A DNA stretch of 64,000 nt. Origin: Phylloscopus collybita. Lineage: Eukaryota > Chordata > Aves > Passeriformes > Phylloscopidae. This document shows, piece after piece, positions 11,371 through 23,800 of this stretch. The stretch lies in NCBI GenBank assembly GCA_027886175.1, contig JAJNNQ010000011.1, forward strand, positions 6,200,001-6,264,000, given 5' to 3'. The translations under genes and the position numbers were made by a program. Below the pieces are notes generated by a model that made no database searches, was not told the DNA's origin, and saw only the letters and a list, made by a program, of their open reading frames with translations. How positions within the stretch are numbered: the first letter of the stretch is position 1; each line of letters begins with the position of its first letter.

Positions 11371-12600
11371 CAAATTAGCCATCAAATCCCTTCCCAGTCA
11401 ATGACAATCACATTTAGGAGCAAATCAAAAATCCTGCATTTCCAACCCATCCCCACATCTGCTAATAGTGGTTGAATAAAACACAGCTGCTCATCTTTCC
11501 CACTTACCCCCTGAATAATCAAAGACATTTTTGGCCTTTTCCCCCCTTAGGTGTGAGATTGAGAGTGGGTGGAGAGGCCCCTGTGTCTGTGAGGAAAGGC
11601 CTCCTGTCGATGCAGAGCCACCCTGAATGTTCTCCAGGGCTCCAGTGCGGTGGGTCCCTGGTGTGCTGGGAGCTCTGCCACCCCTCCCAGTCCATGTCCC
11701 TGCAGGGGTGGACTTGCTGCTGGTGAGGGTGCTGCTGTCTGTGCTTGCAGTGTCCTTGTGGCCTGCAGCTGGCAGCCTGATTCCTTGCCAGGGGCTGTTT
11801 GGGTGGGCTCTCCCCTGCCCAGGAGGGCAATGCCTCTGCCAGGTCCTTGTGGCCGAGCCGGTGCCCTGGGTGCTGGGGCCCCCTTGGGCCCTGGGCTTGA
11901 TCCCTCAGGGGCTGTAGAAACTCTGCCATGGCCTTTGCCTTCTTCCCCTTGGCCTTTTCCTCCTCCCTTCTTGCCTTCTTCCCCTGCTGTGCCTTTGTGA
12001 CCAAGTGCTGCAGGGGCTTCTTGTGCCCTTCCTGCAGCCCCCCTGAGTGCCTGTGGGTGCTCATCCTCTGACAGCTGCTGAGCTTTCTGCAAAACCATTC
12101 ATTTCTGCAGGGGCCCAAGCAAAGTCATTCAAGGATAATCTCGATCCTTCCATGTAGAATCCACATTTCCCATCTTCTTCCTCTTTTCCATCAGCCTTGT
12201 TCTTCCCGCAGCGATTCCTGCTGCTGCTTCTTTCCTTCACCATATTCCTGCACACTGCCCTTCACCCTTTCCCTTCCCAGCACACCAACACCATCCATCC
12301 CCTGTTGTCCAAATCCCTTCCTGACTTCCCTAATTGCCCCCCTGTGTGTCCATGTCCTTAATTACCTCTGGGAGAATGTGCAAACTGCCTCAACATTCCC
12401 ACAAGGGACCCTTCAGAGACATTTTGGGATCATCATCCTTTTTGCCGGGACCCCTTCCTGGCTTTCCCTTTTCCACCCTGCATGGGTGCCCTGCCATGTT
12501 TCCTCCCTGAAGATCCCAGTGTCCTCCCTGATGAGATTTTCAGTGCTCTCTCCCTGCTGACTCTTCCCAGCCCCTCTGATCTGTCACTCATCTGTCTCCT
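11371..12600 (-). mobile_element. ERV gag-pro remains, reversed copy
   Basis: Reverse-oriented counterpart of 5,460-6,700: the gag/protease frame runs 12,118 to 11,519 on the minus strand, with the same DTGAS motif. It starts abruptly inside intron 1 of the CpG-island exon, so the joint at about 11,370 is an inversion or recombination point. No product expected. Confidence 0.7.
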
Positions 12601-12661
12601 GGACACTCTCGGGTCCCCAATCAATCCTGGGGGCAGGAGGAGAAGGGAAGGAGAAGCAGGG

Positions 12662-12874
12662 ATGAAGAACAAAATGTTCAAAGGATGCACGTGGGAGGAG
12701 AAGGTGGGATTGTGCAGGAGAAGGAGGAGCAGTAGGAGGAAGAGGAGTGTGAGGAAGAGTAGGGACACAGGAGGAGGAGGAGGAGCAGGAAGAGGAGGCA
12801 GCACAAGGTTCCACCCCTCCCTGGATCTGCAGCCTCCTCCAGCCCCGGGAGCGTTGCCCCCCCACATGCAGCAG
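12662..12874 (+). CDS. ZNF2, candidate 5' coding exon
   Basis: Seventy-one codons from an ATG at 12,662, with the basic run RRRRSSRRKRSVRKSR and a Gly/Pro tail, ending CAG|GTGACC in phase 0. Splicing to 13,159 keeps the finger frame open. The upstream acceptor (GGGGGCAG) has a poor pyrimidine tract. The intron that follows holds degenerate repeats of GAATCTTGGTGTTTT. Confidence 0.55.
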
Positions 12875-13158
12875 GTGACCGGTGAGGGGAATCCAGGATT
12901 TTCATGGGAGTGAATCTTGGTGTTTCTGAGCTTTATTGAGCTAAATGTTGGTGCTTTGGGTTTTTGCAAGGGGCTGAATCCTTTTGTTTTACAAGAGGTT
13001 TTGATCTGTGTCTTGATGTTTGGAGGACTTTAGGACTGAATCTTGGTGTTTTGGAAGTTCTTACAGACACAAGGTGCCCAATGACTTCCTGAGAGGAACT
13101 TGGGCAAGGAGGAACCCCCAGCCTAAGGCTCTCTCCTCTTGTTTTCTCCCCAAACCAG

Positions 13159-14262
13159 GATTTGTCATTCCCAAGGAGTGTCCGGATGGAGGAGGAGGAA
13201 AAGCCCCGGAGCTCCCGCAGGAGGAGGGGCTGCAAACCCAGCCCAGGGAGCTGCGAGGAGGAAAGACCCCCCCTGTGCCAGGAGGGCGGCCGGAGATGCA
13301 GCCGGAGCTCAGAGCTGGAGGAGAAGCCTGATGGAGGGGAGAAGCCCCACAAGTGCTTGGAATGTGGGAAGGGCTTCAGCTACAGGTACCTCCTGCTCCA
13401 GCACCAGGTGATCCACACTGGGGAACGGCCCTATGAGTGTGGAGAGTGTGGGAAGAGCTTCAGCTGTAAGGGCAATCTTAGGAAACACCAGATGATCCAC
13501 ACTGGGGAAAAGCCCTACAAGTGTGGGGAGTGTGGGATGAGCTTCAGAGAGAGCTCAGCCCTGATCCAGCACCAGGTGATCCACACTGGGGAACGGCCCT
13601 ATGAGTGTGGGAAATGTGGGATGAGCTTCAGCCGGAAGGGCAGTCTTAGGCAACACCAGATGATCCACACTGGGGAAAAGCCCTACAAGTGTGGGGAATG
13701 TGGGAAGAGCTTCAGAAAAAGCTCGGCCCTGATCCAGCACCAGGTGATCCACACTGGGGAAGGGCTCTACACCTGCTTGGAATGTGGGAAGGGCTTTGGA
13801 TACAGCTCCAGCCTGAGAACACACCAGCGCATCCACACTGGGGAGAGGCCCTACGAGTGTCCCGAGTGTGGGAAGAGCTTTCAGACCAGCTCCAGTCGGC
13901 TCAGACATCAGCGGACTCACTCAGATGAGAGGCTCTTCCGCTGCCCCGACTGCGGGAAGGGCTTCAACCTCAACTCCAACCTCACTGTCCACCGGCGCAT
14001 CCACACTGGGGAGAGGCCCTATGAGTGTCCCGAGTGTGGGAAGAGGTTTCACACCAGCTCCCATCTCCTCGTCCATCAGCGGATTCACACGGAGGAGAGG
14101 CCCTTCCGCTGCCCTGACTGCGGGAAGGGCTTCAAGCGCAACTCACACCTCATCAGGCACCGGCGCATCCACACCAGGGAGAGGCCCTACGAGTGTCCTG
14201 AGTGTGGGAAGAGCTTCTCACAGAGATCTAACTTGACCCAACACCAACGGAGGCACCACTAA
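13159..14262 (+). CDS. ZNF2, zinc-finger exon: 11 C2H2 fingers
   Basis: KRAB-less C2H2 zinc-finger protein exon, a probable nuclear DNA-binding factor. The acceptor is CCCCAAACCAG at 13,158 and the first ATG is at 13,186. An acidic and basic linker ([17 protein letters not shown], then [17 protein letters not shown]) leads into eleven complete fingers. Fingers 2-5 alternate CGECGKSF and CGECGMSF types, a sign of internal duplication in two-finger steps. The C-terminal part is the shared module with TEERPFR and TRERPYE linkers and ends HQRRHH-stop. Finger 7 has the odd linker HSDERLFR. Head-to-head with ZNF1. Transcription probably starts at the CpG island near 11.1 kb. Confidence 0.92.
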   Translation, partial: DLSFPRSVRMEEEEKPRSSRRRRGCKPSPGSCEEERPPLCQEGGRRCSRSSELEEKPDGGEKPHKCLECGKGFSYRYLLLQHQVIHTGERPYECGECGKSFSCKGNLRKHQMIHTGEKPYKCGECGMSFRESSALIQHQVIHTGERPYECGKCGMSFSRKGSLRQHQMIHTGEKPYKCGECGKSFRKSSALIQHQVIHTGEGLYTCLECGKGFGYSSSLRTHQRIHTGERPYECPECGKSFQTSSSRLRHQRTHSDERLFRCPDCGKGFNLNSNLTVHRRIHTGERPYECPECGKRFHTSSHLLVHQRIHTEERPFRCPDCGKGFKRNSHLIRHRRIHTRERPYECPECGKSFSQRSNLTQHQRRHH

Positions 14263-14560
14263 TGGAAGCCCTGGGAGTGCCCTGAGAGCGGGAAGAGCTT
14301 CGTGCGCTGCTCCAGCTCCATCCCCCGTGGGAGGATCAGCGTTGGATGATCCCCAGTGACCCCATTGGGCAGAGCCCTGGTGATTCCTGTTGGGAAGACA
14401 CCTGGCTGGGGGAGCTCCACATCTTCCTGGCTCCCCGTGGGCACCTGGATGAACGCAGGGGCAGGAACATCCATCGGGACACAGACTGACAGTGGGAATT
14501 TCTTGGGGAGAGTGGATTTGTTGATTTTCTGTAGCAGCACGTGTGGCAGCAGCGATCATT
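14263..14560 (+). other. ZNF2 3' flank with decayed finger
   Basis: Just after the stop, in the same frame, the sequence still reads WECPESGKSFVRCSSS, a zinc finger with its second Cys replaced by Ser and no His pair. The same relic follows all six genes. Then comes the common 3' flank shared by the family. Confidence 0.6.
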
Positions 14561-15140
14561 GTGTCCAGGGAGGTTCACCCGCGGGCAGGGAAGCAAATGA
14601 GACAAGTCTCTTTATTAAGCTCTACAATCCATTTTTCTCCCTCACCCTGAACCGGGGAGGAGGTGAGTATGAAGAAGACAATCGTGGTTTTTCTCAGTTG
14701 TGTAGTGTCTGAGGTTTGTGGGTGGTACAGGGGGCAGGGGGCAATTGACCATAGGGAGACAGAAACTGGACCCACATAGCCAATGGGGAAATAGGGAAAG
14801 GGGATACCATGGGCAGGGGTGATGGGCTTGAGAAACCCAGGGGGAAGATTACACAACGTTTGCAGGGAACTATGGACCTTTGTTACGTCTGGGAGGGGTC
14901 ACTTTTCCAGCGCAAGGCAGTTGGAAATTCCTTTAATGCTACAAGGGAATCCACAACTCCTCTGTTTTCCAATGGTTGTAACAAGGGGATTCTTGGGAAT
15001 ATGACCTTATGGTTTACAAAACTAAAATGAACATTATTAAGCTCAATTAAGCAGCAATAGAAAGGCATTTGAGACTTCATTACAGAGGATAAAGTAACAG
15101 AAATGATGATACTGAATTAAATGAATAAATTTTCCCTAAG
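14561..15140 (-). mobile_element. Probable solo LTR, unit 1 only
   Basis: On the minus strand the segment has a TTAATAAAGAGACTTG polyadenylation-type signal near 14,610 and ends CTCCCTGGACA at about 14,561. No counterpart is seen in the other zinc-finger flanks. The 5' limit is uncertain. Confidence 0.35.
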
Positions 15141-16038
15141 TGAGCTAATAGTTCAATCTCCTTTGGCTTTTGATCTTCTCAGCTGAAGGGCTGCAGTTCC
15201 TTGATCTCCTCTTCACCAGGGGCACAGTTCTTAGTGTTTGCTCTGGCCTCTGGCACTGGTGTTGCAGGTGTTCTCTGTTGGGTTGGTGATGATGACTGTG
15301 AAGCAAGGAAGGGTGAAAGCAGCAGTGGTGGAGCTGGCAGCGGCACGGCAGGGCCCAGCTCTCTGTCGGGGCTGCCCAGCTCCGCCACGGCACCTCTGCC
15401 GCGCGGGCCCGGGGCGGGGGCAGCTGCAGGCACAGCAGGGCTGGGCCCCTCTCGGGGCAGCCCCGCCTCGCCTCCACTGCCACACGGGCCTGGGGTGGGG
15501 CAGCTGCAGCCAGGGCAGGAAAGGGGGAGGTGGGTGGGGGAAAGGGAAGCTCTGGGACCGGAGAAGATGGACTCTGGTGGGAAAGAGGGGATCTCAAAAC
15601 CGCCTGGTCAGCGCCATTTGGAGAAGGAGCACCCGGGATGGCTCAGCCACTGCCTTCCTGGGCAGGGAATGGGGGATATGGAAAGACAGGGTGTGAAGGA
15701 GGACACAGGACAGCGGGAGGAACGTTAGTGCACCCACATCACCTCTGGATGGTTTCCAACCTTTTCCTGCCTTGAGGGAAAGGGGAATAGGGGTGGAGAG
15801 GGGCACGGGGTGATGGAGAGACGGTAGCAATTCGCTGCCATCCTGGCAGCTTTCACTCCTTATTAACAAAGGGTAAGGAACTCTTATTAACAAAGGGCAA
15901 GGAAAGATATAGGCAGATTAACAGAAACTGATAAATATGAAGTTTCACAGGAGATAGGAGCACAGATCCAGGACACCGACACTTTGCATGCAATCGTCCA
16001 TAAGTAGCCAACAGAGTTTTGTCATTGTTCCAGGGTAA
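15141..16038. other. GC-rich unit 1 specific segment
   Basis: About 900 bases with no copy elsewhere in the window. The centre (15,330-15,520) is CpG-rich and could be a small promoter. Long overlapping frames on both strands have low-complexity composition (Ala, Pro, Gly, Arg), so no protein is called. Confidence 0.35.
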
Positions 16039-16693
16039 TGTTACGATATTTGTATCCCCAATTGTCTGTTGGGTTTATGCTGGATATTACACTCTGTACC
16101 TTTGATATTGGGTCTGAGAGTAAAAAGTGGGGGAGAAGCGCACAGTTTGTTTTTAGAAACCTTCCCCCTCTATGCTGGCCTTGAGAGTGGGAGTCAACAA
16201 CACACAGACATGAGACAGAGAGGGATTTTTCCCCTCTCTTTTTCTCTTCTTTTTAGTTAATAAGTGAATCTGGCTGAGGCGGTGAAGCTTCGGTTTTCTT
16301 TTTCCTATTTTTTTTTCCTCTTTTTTTCGCCTTCTCTTGGAACTGTTCAAACCTCCCCGGACTGAGGACCCAGGGAAGCACCAGGGGGACTGGTGCACCT
16401 GGGACCCACCAAGATCTACTCTGCACAGCAACTTTTCCCAGCACCAGAGGGACTAAGAACAGAGCAACCACCTACAGGAAGGACTTCTTTTCTAAATTGT
16501 CATCTCTCCAGAGTGGCACAAAGTTCTTGTCATCTGGTTTTGTTCAGTTTATTGTGCTGGGGAGTGCTTTGCTGGTTTAATAAACAGGTTTCTTTCCACT
16601 TCTCTCTGAGGAGGTCTCTCCCGAACCGTTTGGGGGAAGGGGAGGGAGGGCCCCTTAGGAGGTTTCCTCCCAAATTTGCCCTAAACCACTACA
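16039..16693 (+). mobile_element. LTR (type C), copy 2
   Basis: Plus-strand copy with TGTTACG start and CTAAACCACTACA end. AATAAA at about 16,579-16,584 is placed as expected for the R region. Its 5' flank differs from that of copies 1 and 3, so a rearrangement point lies near 16,038. Confidence 0.7.
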
Positions 16694-17155
16694 CATCTCT
16701 TGCTCATCTCATGGTCTTTATGACCCCATGGTTAAGTCATGGTCACCTCATGGCCACCTCATGATCTTGATCACCTCATGGTCATCATTGTGAAATGCTT
16801 GTGGTCATCAAATGGTCATGTTTGTCTTGTGGTCAACTCATGGCCACAGTCATGCTATGGTCACATAACAGTGTTGTGTCATGGTCATTTCCTGAGCACC
16901 ATCATCTCATGTTCATGGTCGTCTACTGATCACAATCACCTCATGGTCATGGTCCTCTAATGGGCACAATTTCATGCTTGTGGCTGTGTCATGGTCATCT
17001 GATGGTCACAGTCTTCTCATGGCCATGATGACCTCATGGCCATGGTTGTGTCATGTTCATCTCATGGTCAGCTCATGATCTTGATCACCTCATAGCTGTG
17101 TCGTGGTCATCTGATGGTCACAGCCCTCTCATGGTCATGATCATCTCATGGTGTC
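16694..17155. repeat. CATGA-type minisatellite, copy 2
   Basis: Inverted counterpart of 2,571-3,052, with motif TCATGGTCATCTGATGGTCA. Length and order of variants resemble copy 1, so it moved with its flanks rather than arising afresh. Confidence 0.8.
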
Positions 17156-17159
17156 TAGG

Positions 17160-19726
17160 TATGAACGACAGGTGTCTGCTGAGGAAGGAGGAGCCTCCCT
17201 TGAAGTGGAGAATTCAAACCCCACTTCCTGTGAATTATTATAATTTTGAAAATTCAGGGGCTCTCAGGCACAGCTATGGGGACAGGAATCACAGTTCTTT
17301 CCTGGTGTGTATATCCAGGCAAACAAACACCACCAACCACAGCATTGATAACAAACAGAACCAGGAGCCCAGGAACAGCTTCCCTGAGCGCGGCACTTTC
17401 CCCTGGGGTGCAGTTCCGGGCACAGCCGGCAGGGGCGCTGGTGGCTCCCGGTGGGCAGGGCAGGTGCGATGATCCCCCCGCGGCTGCAGGGGGCGCTGTG
17501 GCGCGGGCTCGGGGAGCGCGCGGTGATGGCGGCTTTGTCCGGGACGGGAAGGGATGGAGGAGAGGCTTTGCTTCCCAGAGCCCTGGGGCTGCCCATCCCA
17601 GTGCCCCTGCAGGACTCTCGGCAGCAGCAAGCTGGGCCAGCAAGATGTCCCAGCAGTGTGAAAAATGACCTTTTATAGGTTTCATAAAAAGAAAATAGAA
17701 TGAAAATAGACAATAAGGAGACAAAAGATGATAGCTTCTCAACTGAGGGTGAAAAGCAACACACCACCCATTCCAAATTTCTTGGTATTTAAAAGTCTTG
17801 GTGTTACATATTTAAATATGCTAATGCATGATTCAAATATTCATTTTAGTTTCAAGATCCCCCTAAGCATACAGTTTACCTGTGGGATACCACGCAGTCT
17901 AGATGTATGTTGTAAATCTGTCTTCCGAAGATTCAAACTCTCAAAGGCTTAATTGTTCTTTATTAGAAATCTTTAGTTCAGGAATACCAAATGGCCCTTC
18001 TGTCTTCTATCTAGTTGAGGAGTTAAAAAAGAAAACCAACAACCCCCATCTCTACTTTGTTACAATCTGAAAATATACCTTCGTTACATTTTTAAATTCC
18101 ACAAGTAAAAGGAAATACAGTTCAACCTTCTTACACTATATGTATAACCTTCATTTAAACATTTGCGAAAAGCCAACTCCAAAATGTGCATTTATAACAG
18201 TCCCAAAAGGATCCTCTCCCTGCACTGCTAACACAGGCACAGACCCCTCGGACAAGTCCAGGCTTGTTTCAGGCAGCGTAGGACCCAGGGTAAATGTAGC
18301 AAGATGAATCCTGCATGGCTCCTTCAGAGGGGTTGGATGAATCAGTGGAGAAAGGAAACGGATCTGCCTCAGGAGTCTTGTCCAGAGATTTTATTCCAGT
18401 TACAGCAGCACTTCTGAACCGTGTGACTGCCCTGAGCAGAACCCCGACCATGTGCCTGTGCTGGGTTTTCACCTGGGAGAGGGGGAAGGGGGGGGGAGGG
18501 CACACAGCCTACCTCTCAGAGAGGGACAGGGCGTGACCCGAGGGCTAAAGGGCAGCCTAAAGGTCAAATCACCTGTGAGGAGGGGTGGGCCCTCTCTGCC
18601 GGGGCCAATTCCTTCGATGGGCAGCCCCTGCAGAATCTCAGGTTGCTTGGTAAACCCGGTGTATTATAATCATTCCCTCAGGGTTGGCTGGGAAAAACCT
18701 ACCCTGGGGGAGGGGAAGAATCTCCAAAAGGGAGCCCACCTTGAAAACCTTAAAGGCACACCACAACACCTGGTCATGTTAAAGGAGGTTAATTACTTAC
18801 CTGTTATTGATGATTTCACTCCATTGATCCCCTTCCATTGTACACCGGCATCCATTTCCCGTCGGGAACTACTGCCACTGCTCCCCAAGATGGCGCACAT
18901 GCAAATGAGGAGACACCAGGGAACGATGGGACAATATTTCAGGGTAAAGACCCCAAAGGCAACGAGCCATTACAACACCAAAGACTGAAAGTGACTTCTT
19001 CAGGTGAGGAGAACAGTCGTGAACATCAGGCTGCCAACTAAAGACCTCCGACTCCTCGCCATGACCGGACAGTACCGGGCCAGTGTGACACCCCCGGCCC
19101 ACGACCCTACAAGTGACTTCCCAGGGACTCTGGTGGGGACGGGAGCCCCAGCTCTGCCGTGTCCTCCTCGGCGCCGTCCAGCGGGAGCAGTGGCCGTGTG
19201 CGCGACCCCTCGGGCCCCCACCCAGCGCTGTTTTTCAATAAAGGCCTTTTCAAAGGAGCTGGTCTGCTGGCCCCATTCTTAACAGCTTGGGGACATCATT
19301 GGGGTGATGGCATCATCGGGAACATGGCTGGTGTCACTTGTCCCCTCCCGTCTCCCTGCACAGTGGAACAAAATCGGGGAATGTTCTGGAGATTTTCATT
19401 GAAACTGTTCCAAATCCTGATGGGAATTCCTGGGGTGACCTCACTGGGGACACTCAGGGAACATGCAGGGACACTCAGGGACACTCAGGGATGTTCAGGG
19501 ACACTCAGGGGCACTTGAGGACACTCAGGGATGCGGGGACAGGGGGTGAATGAGCCCCTTCGGTGCCTGAAGCAGAGGGGGTTATAAATGACAATGCAAA
19601 TGACAAGATCAATGACAATACAATATTGGTTTTTGCATTCACATGTCAGCTTTTGCACATTGTCATTGATCACAATTATTTTGATACAGTACACATTATA
19701 ATTCCTTTCAGCTGCTTTTTGGCGTA
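17160..19726 (-). repeat. A block, copy 2 (inverted)
   Basis: Reverse of 1-2,570. AATAAA is on the plus strand at 19,238-19,243 and the unknown-gene tail matches 19,290-19,480. The joint with the I/J module at 19,727 is the same as that at about 39,420 and 57,205, so A and I/J are naturally contiguous and were inverted together. Confidence 0.8.
17482..17498 (+). promoter_or_regulatory. CTCF-like motif, copy 2 (inverted)
   Basis: GGCTGCAGGGGGCGCTG on the plus strand, so opposite in orientation to the copies at 2,224, 41,666 and 59,460. In vertebrates, motif orientation matters for CTCF loop anchors. Confidence 0.45.
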
Positions 19727-20047
19727 ACATTATCAGTTTGTGTGTCCACTGCATAGCCGACAGAAATGGCAGAATAATAAATTGATTTTTTATCATAGGC
19801 CTTAGAAAAATATTAAAAGAGAGACTGCACAATGCTGAAATGCTTTATAGTATAAGTATTATAGCTAAGGTTTCTATAATAACTGACTTTTATATGGTAA
19901 CTAACTCAGAGAATGATGTTAGTTTGAAAGACAGGTGTGTGCCAGGAAAATCCAGAGCCTCCCTTGGAATGGAGAATTCCATCCCTCCAAATTATTATAG
20001 TTTAGAAAATTCAGGGGCTCTCAGGCAAAGAAATGGGGACAGGACAC
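19727..20047. repeat. I segment, copy 1
   Basis: AT-rich stretch (CTATAATAACTGACTTTTATATGG) between the A block and the type J LTR. Copies at about 39,110-39,420, 56,890-57,205, and in part at 59,760-59,990 and 62,500-62,690, the last two next to the unknown genes. Confidence 0.7.
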
Positions 20048-20686
20048 GATGCCGGTGTCCTTCAGCCCAGCCAGCTCCCGGCACCGGCGCCAGGAGTGGG
20101 CTGCCCCCAGAAAGCCAGGCAATCCGGGGTGCAGCTGCAGGGCACAGCTGCTCTATAGCACAGGTGGCACGCGTCCAGGGCAGGGACAAGGGACAGGGAG
20201 AGGCCTTCTGGGGGATTTCCAAAGGTGTTTATTGCCCAGAGGGTCAGGGACAGAAAAAGGCACAGAACCTGGGCTTGCAGGGGCTGATAAGTGGGGGAGG
20301 TCTGGGGAGAGGATACAATTTCCAACCAATGAGGGTGACATGGGGGAGGAACATAAGGCGGGGAGTACAATGCACAGAGCAATGAAAGAACAGAAGGGGA
20401 GGGAACAGTTTAAACCAACCACTGGGGCGTCGAAGGTTGGGGGATTGACAGGGAAGGGTCTGGAAGAAGGGGCAGGGTGAGGGAAGGATTGACAATTCTG
20501 TAGGAGGAGGGAAGGGCAGGTCGAGGGAAGACAGACAACCACGGCAAAACCAACAATACAGGGGGAAAGGAACAATGAATTAGGGATAAAATATGCTGTA
20601 ACAATACAAAATCTGGGTGGTGTATAAAACTGACCATAAAAACTGAGCTGCAATTGGAAACACAAGAAAAATCCACCACAACAACA
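20048..20686 (-). mobile_element. LTR (type J), copy 1
   Basis: On the minus strand it begins TGTTGTGGTGG and carries GGGCAATAAACACC (signal at 20,228-20,233 on the plus strand as TTTATT). Matching copies are at 38,468-39,103 (+) and 56,238-56,880 (+). The 3' limit is uncertain. Confidence 0.6.
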
Positions 20687-20829
20687 GATAAACATCTCCC
20701 CAGCTGCTTTCAACACATCAAACAGAATACACATTTTTCGTTCTATAACCCAAGACACCAATGCTTGGGTTTGGCGGTTCCAAGCCCCTCTTGCTCAGTC
20801 TGGGTGTCCCATCCCTCCTTTTCCTTAAT

Positions 20830-21430
20830 TCAGGCACCTCCTGGCAGCTTTTTCCTGCAAAGAATCCATGACTTTGGAGATTTCTGGGGGGCAGTTTTGG
20901 AGAGGGACAGCTCTGTCTGGCTTTCCCCTCCCTCTTGTGGCCTCTCAGCTGCCCACAACACCCTGGGGCTGCTGGGATTTCCCTCCTGGGGACAAAGACC
21001 TTCATTCCCTTCCAGGACCCCAATGCCCAGCTGGGGCTCCAGGCCAGGGGCTCCTTGAGCAGCTGCCCCAGAACCTCCGCCAGGGTCTCCCAGCGCAGCC
21101 AGAGCCGCTCGGCCTGGGGTCCCCAAAGGCCTCAGCAAGCCCCAAGTCCCTCCCAGGAACCCTCAACTCCCTCACACCCAGCATCCCCACAGCCCCTGCA
21201 AGTTCCCCCCATGGCACCGGCCATGCCCATGTCTCCACATGTCACTGGCCATGTCCCACCATGGCCTCACCCATGGCTGTCTCCCCACCAGGTTTCCATC
21301 CCTGTCATTGTCCCCCACATCTCCATCTGAGCCTGTGTCCCCCTGTGTCCCCATGAATGGCCACGTCCCCCTCCATGTCCATGTGCCCCCACGTCACTCT
21401 CCATGTCTATGACCCCCCATGTCCTCACCC
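20830..21430 (-). other. Possible exon fragment plus degenerate minisatellite
   Basis: On the minus strand, after an acceptor-like CCCCAG, a frame reads RWETLAEVLGQLLKEPL, a likely amphipathic helix, and stays open for about 100 codons. Upstream (21,190-21,430 on the plus strand) are CCATGTCCATGTGTCCCC-type repeats. The mirror copy at 55,480-56,100 has a stop directly after the helix. Gene identity unknown. Confidence 0.3.
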
Positions 21431-22036
21431 GGGTCTTAGTTCAATGTCCTTATTTTTACACCAGATTTTTTTTAAGGGATGAAGAGAAATGAAAAGCAAA
21501 TCAAGGCCAAAAGAAAAGGATTTCTGTGTCCATGCCAGCTGAGAATCCATGTGCTTGGGTGGAAGGGAAGAACCTTTTTCAGAGGGGTTTCCACCCCACT
21601 GTCTCCAAAACCTTGATCCTTGCCCCAGTTCATCACCATTTGGCTGTGGAAGATGCCCCCGGGCAATAGGAAATCAAAATTGTGGAATCCCACAGGTTGG
21701 AAAAGACCTCTAAGACCATCCAGTATTCCTTGAGGCCACCAGAAGACAGCATTGAACACAAAAGATTTTCTGAGTCTGAAAGCCAACAAATCCACTCTCC
21801 CCAAGGAATTCGCAGTGTCAGTCTGTGTCCTGATGGATGTTCCTGCCCCTGTGTTCATCCAGGTGCCCACAGGGAGCCAGGAAGATGTGGAGCCCCCCAG
21901 CCAGGTGTCTTCCCAACAAGGGATCACCAGGGCTCTGCCAAACAGGGGTCACTGGGGATCATCCAACCCTGATCCTCCCAGGGGGGATGGAGCTGGAGCA
22001 GTGCACGAAGCTCTTCTTGCTCTCTAAGGGCTTCCC
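21431..22036. other. ZNF3 3' flank
   Basis: Common 3' flank of the zinc-finger genes with a CR1-like fragment at 21,690-21,740 and the decayed finger directly after the stop. The outer part (21,431-21,690) is shared only with the ZNF6 flank at 55,230-55,490, as expected if the two genes are mirror copies. Confidence 0.55.
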
Positions 22037-23038
<1,002 letters not shown>

Positions 23039-23169
23039 TCAGGAAATCATTGGGCACCTTGGGTCTGTAAGAATCTCCAAAACACCAAAATTTAAGCTAA
23101 AAGTCCTCCAAACATCAAGACACAGATCAAAAACTCCCCAAACATCAAGACTCAGCAAAAACCTCTTTT

Positions 23170-23800
23170 AAATCAAAGGATGTCCTGCAAAAGGGGACAT
23201 GAAAGGAAGAGGAAAGTGTCTTTACAAACAGATGCTGGGAATCTGCTTGGAGACAGGGCCAGGCACTTGGACATAAGGAAGGGACAGAAGAAGCCCTCAG
23301 TTCCAGAAAATGTTATTCACTGACCACACAGACTGCTGCTCAGCCAAGGTCCTGCTCAATTCATGAACTTGGGGAAGAAGAACAAAGACTGAACAGAGCT
23401 GTGAATATCCCTACTCAGACAGAAGTGGGGTGCATATTAAGGGGGGTATGTGGCAGGTGCACTGGGAAGTCTGTACCTCTCAAGCACTTCAGCCAATGGG
23501 GAAAGGGAGAGGGAGATGCAGCCAGGAAAATTAGGATGAAAAGGAGGCTGCGTCCTCCAACAACTGGAGAGACCCCGAGGGACATGTCCCATGGCCTCTC
23601 CCTTTTTTTATGAATGAAATGACTTGTACAGGACTCCTCTGCCTTCTCTGTGGACACAAACCTCTGGTGATGGGAATTTTTCCACACACTTTGGGGCTCT
23701 TCTGGAATTCCTTCCACTGCCCGGGGCGGTGGGCAGTGAGTGGAGCTGAAGGTGCCTCACCCAGTTTGGGCGATCGGCTCCCTTGGGTGGCGGCGGCACC
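23170..23800 (+). mobile_element. LTR-like insertion replacing ZNF3 5' exon
   Basis: Contains the repeat seen before the CpG islands (TGCTGCTCAGCCAAGGTCCTG at about 23,333) followed by unshared sequence. A similar insert sits upstream of ZNF5 at 44,620-44,930. The basic coding exon is absent in both cases. Confidence 0.45.
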
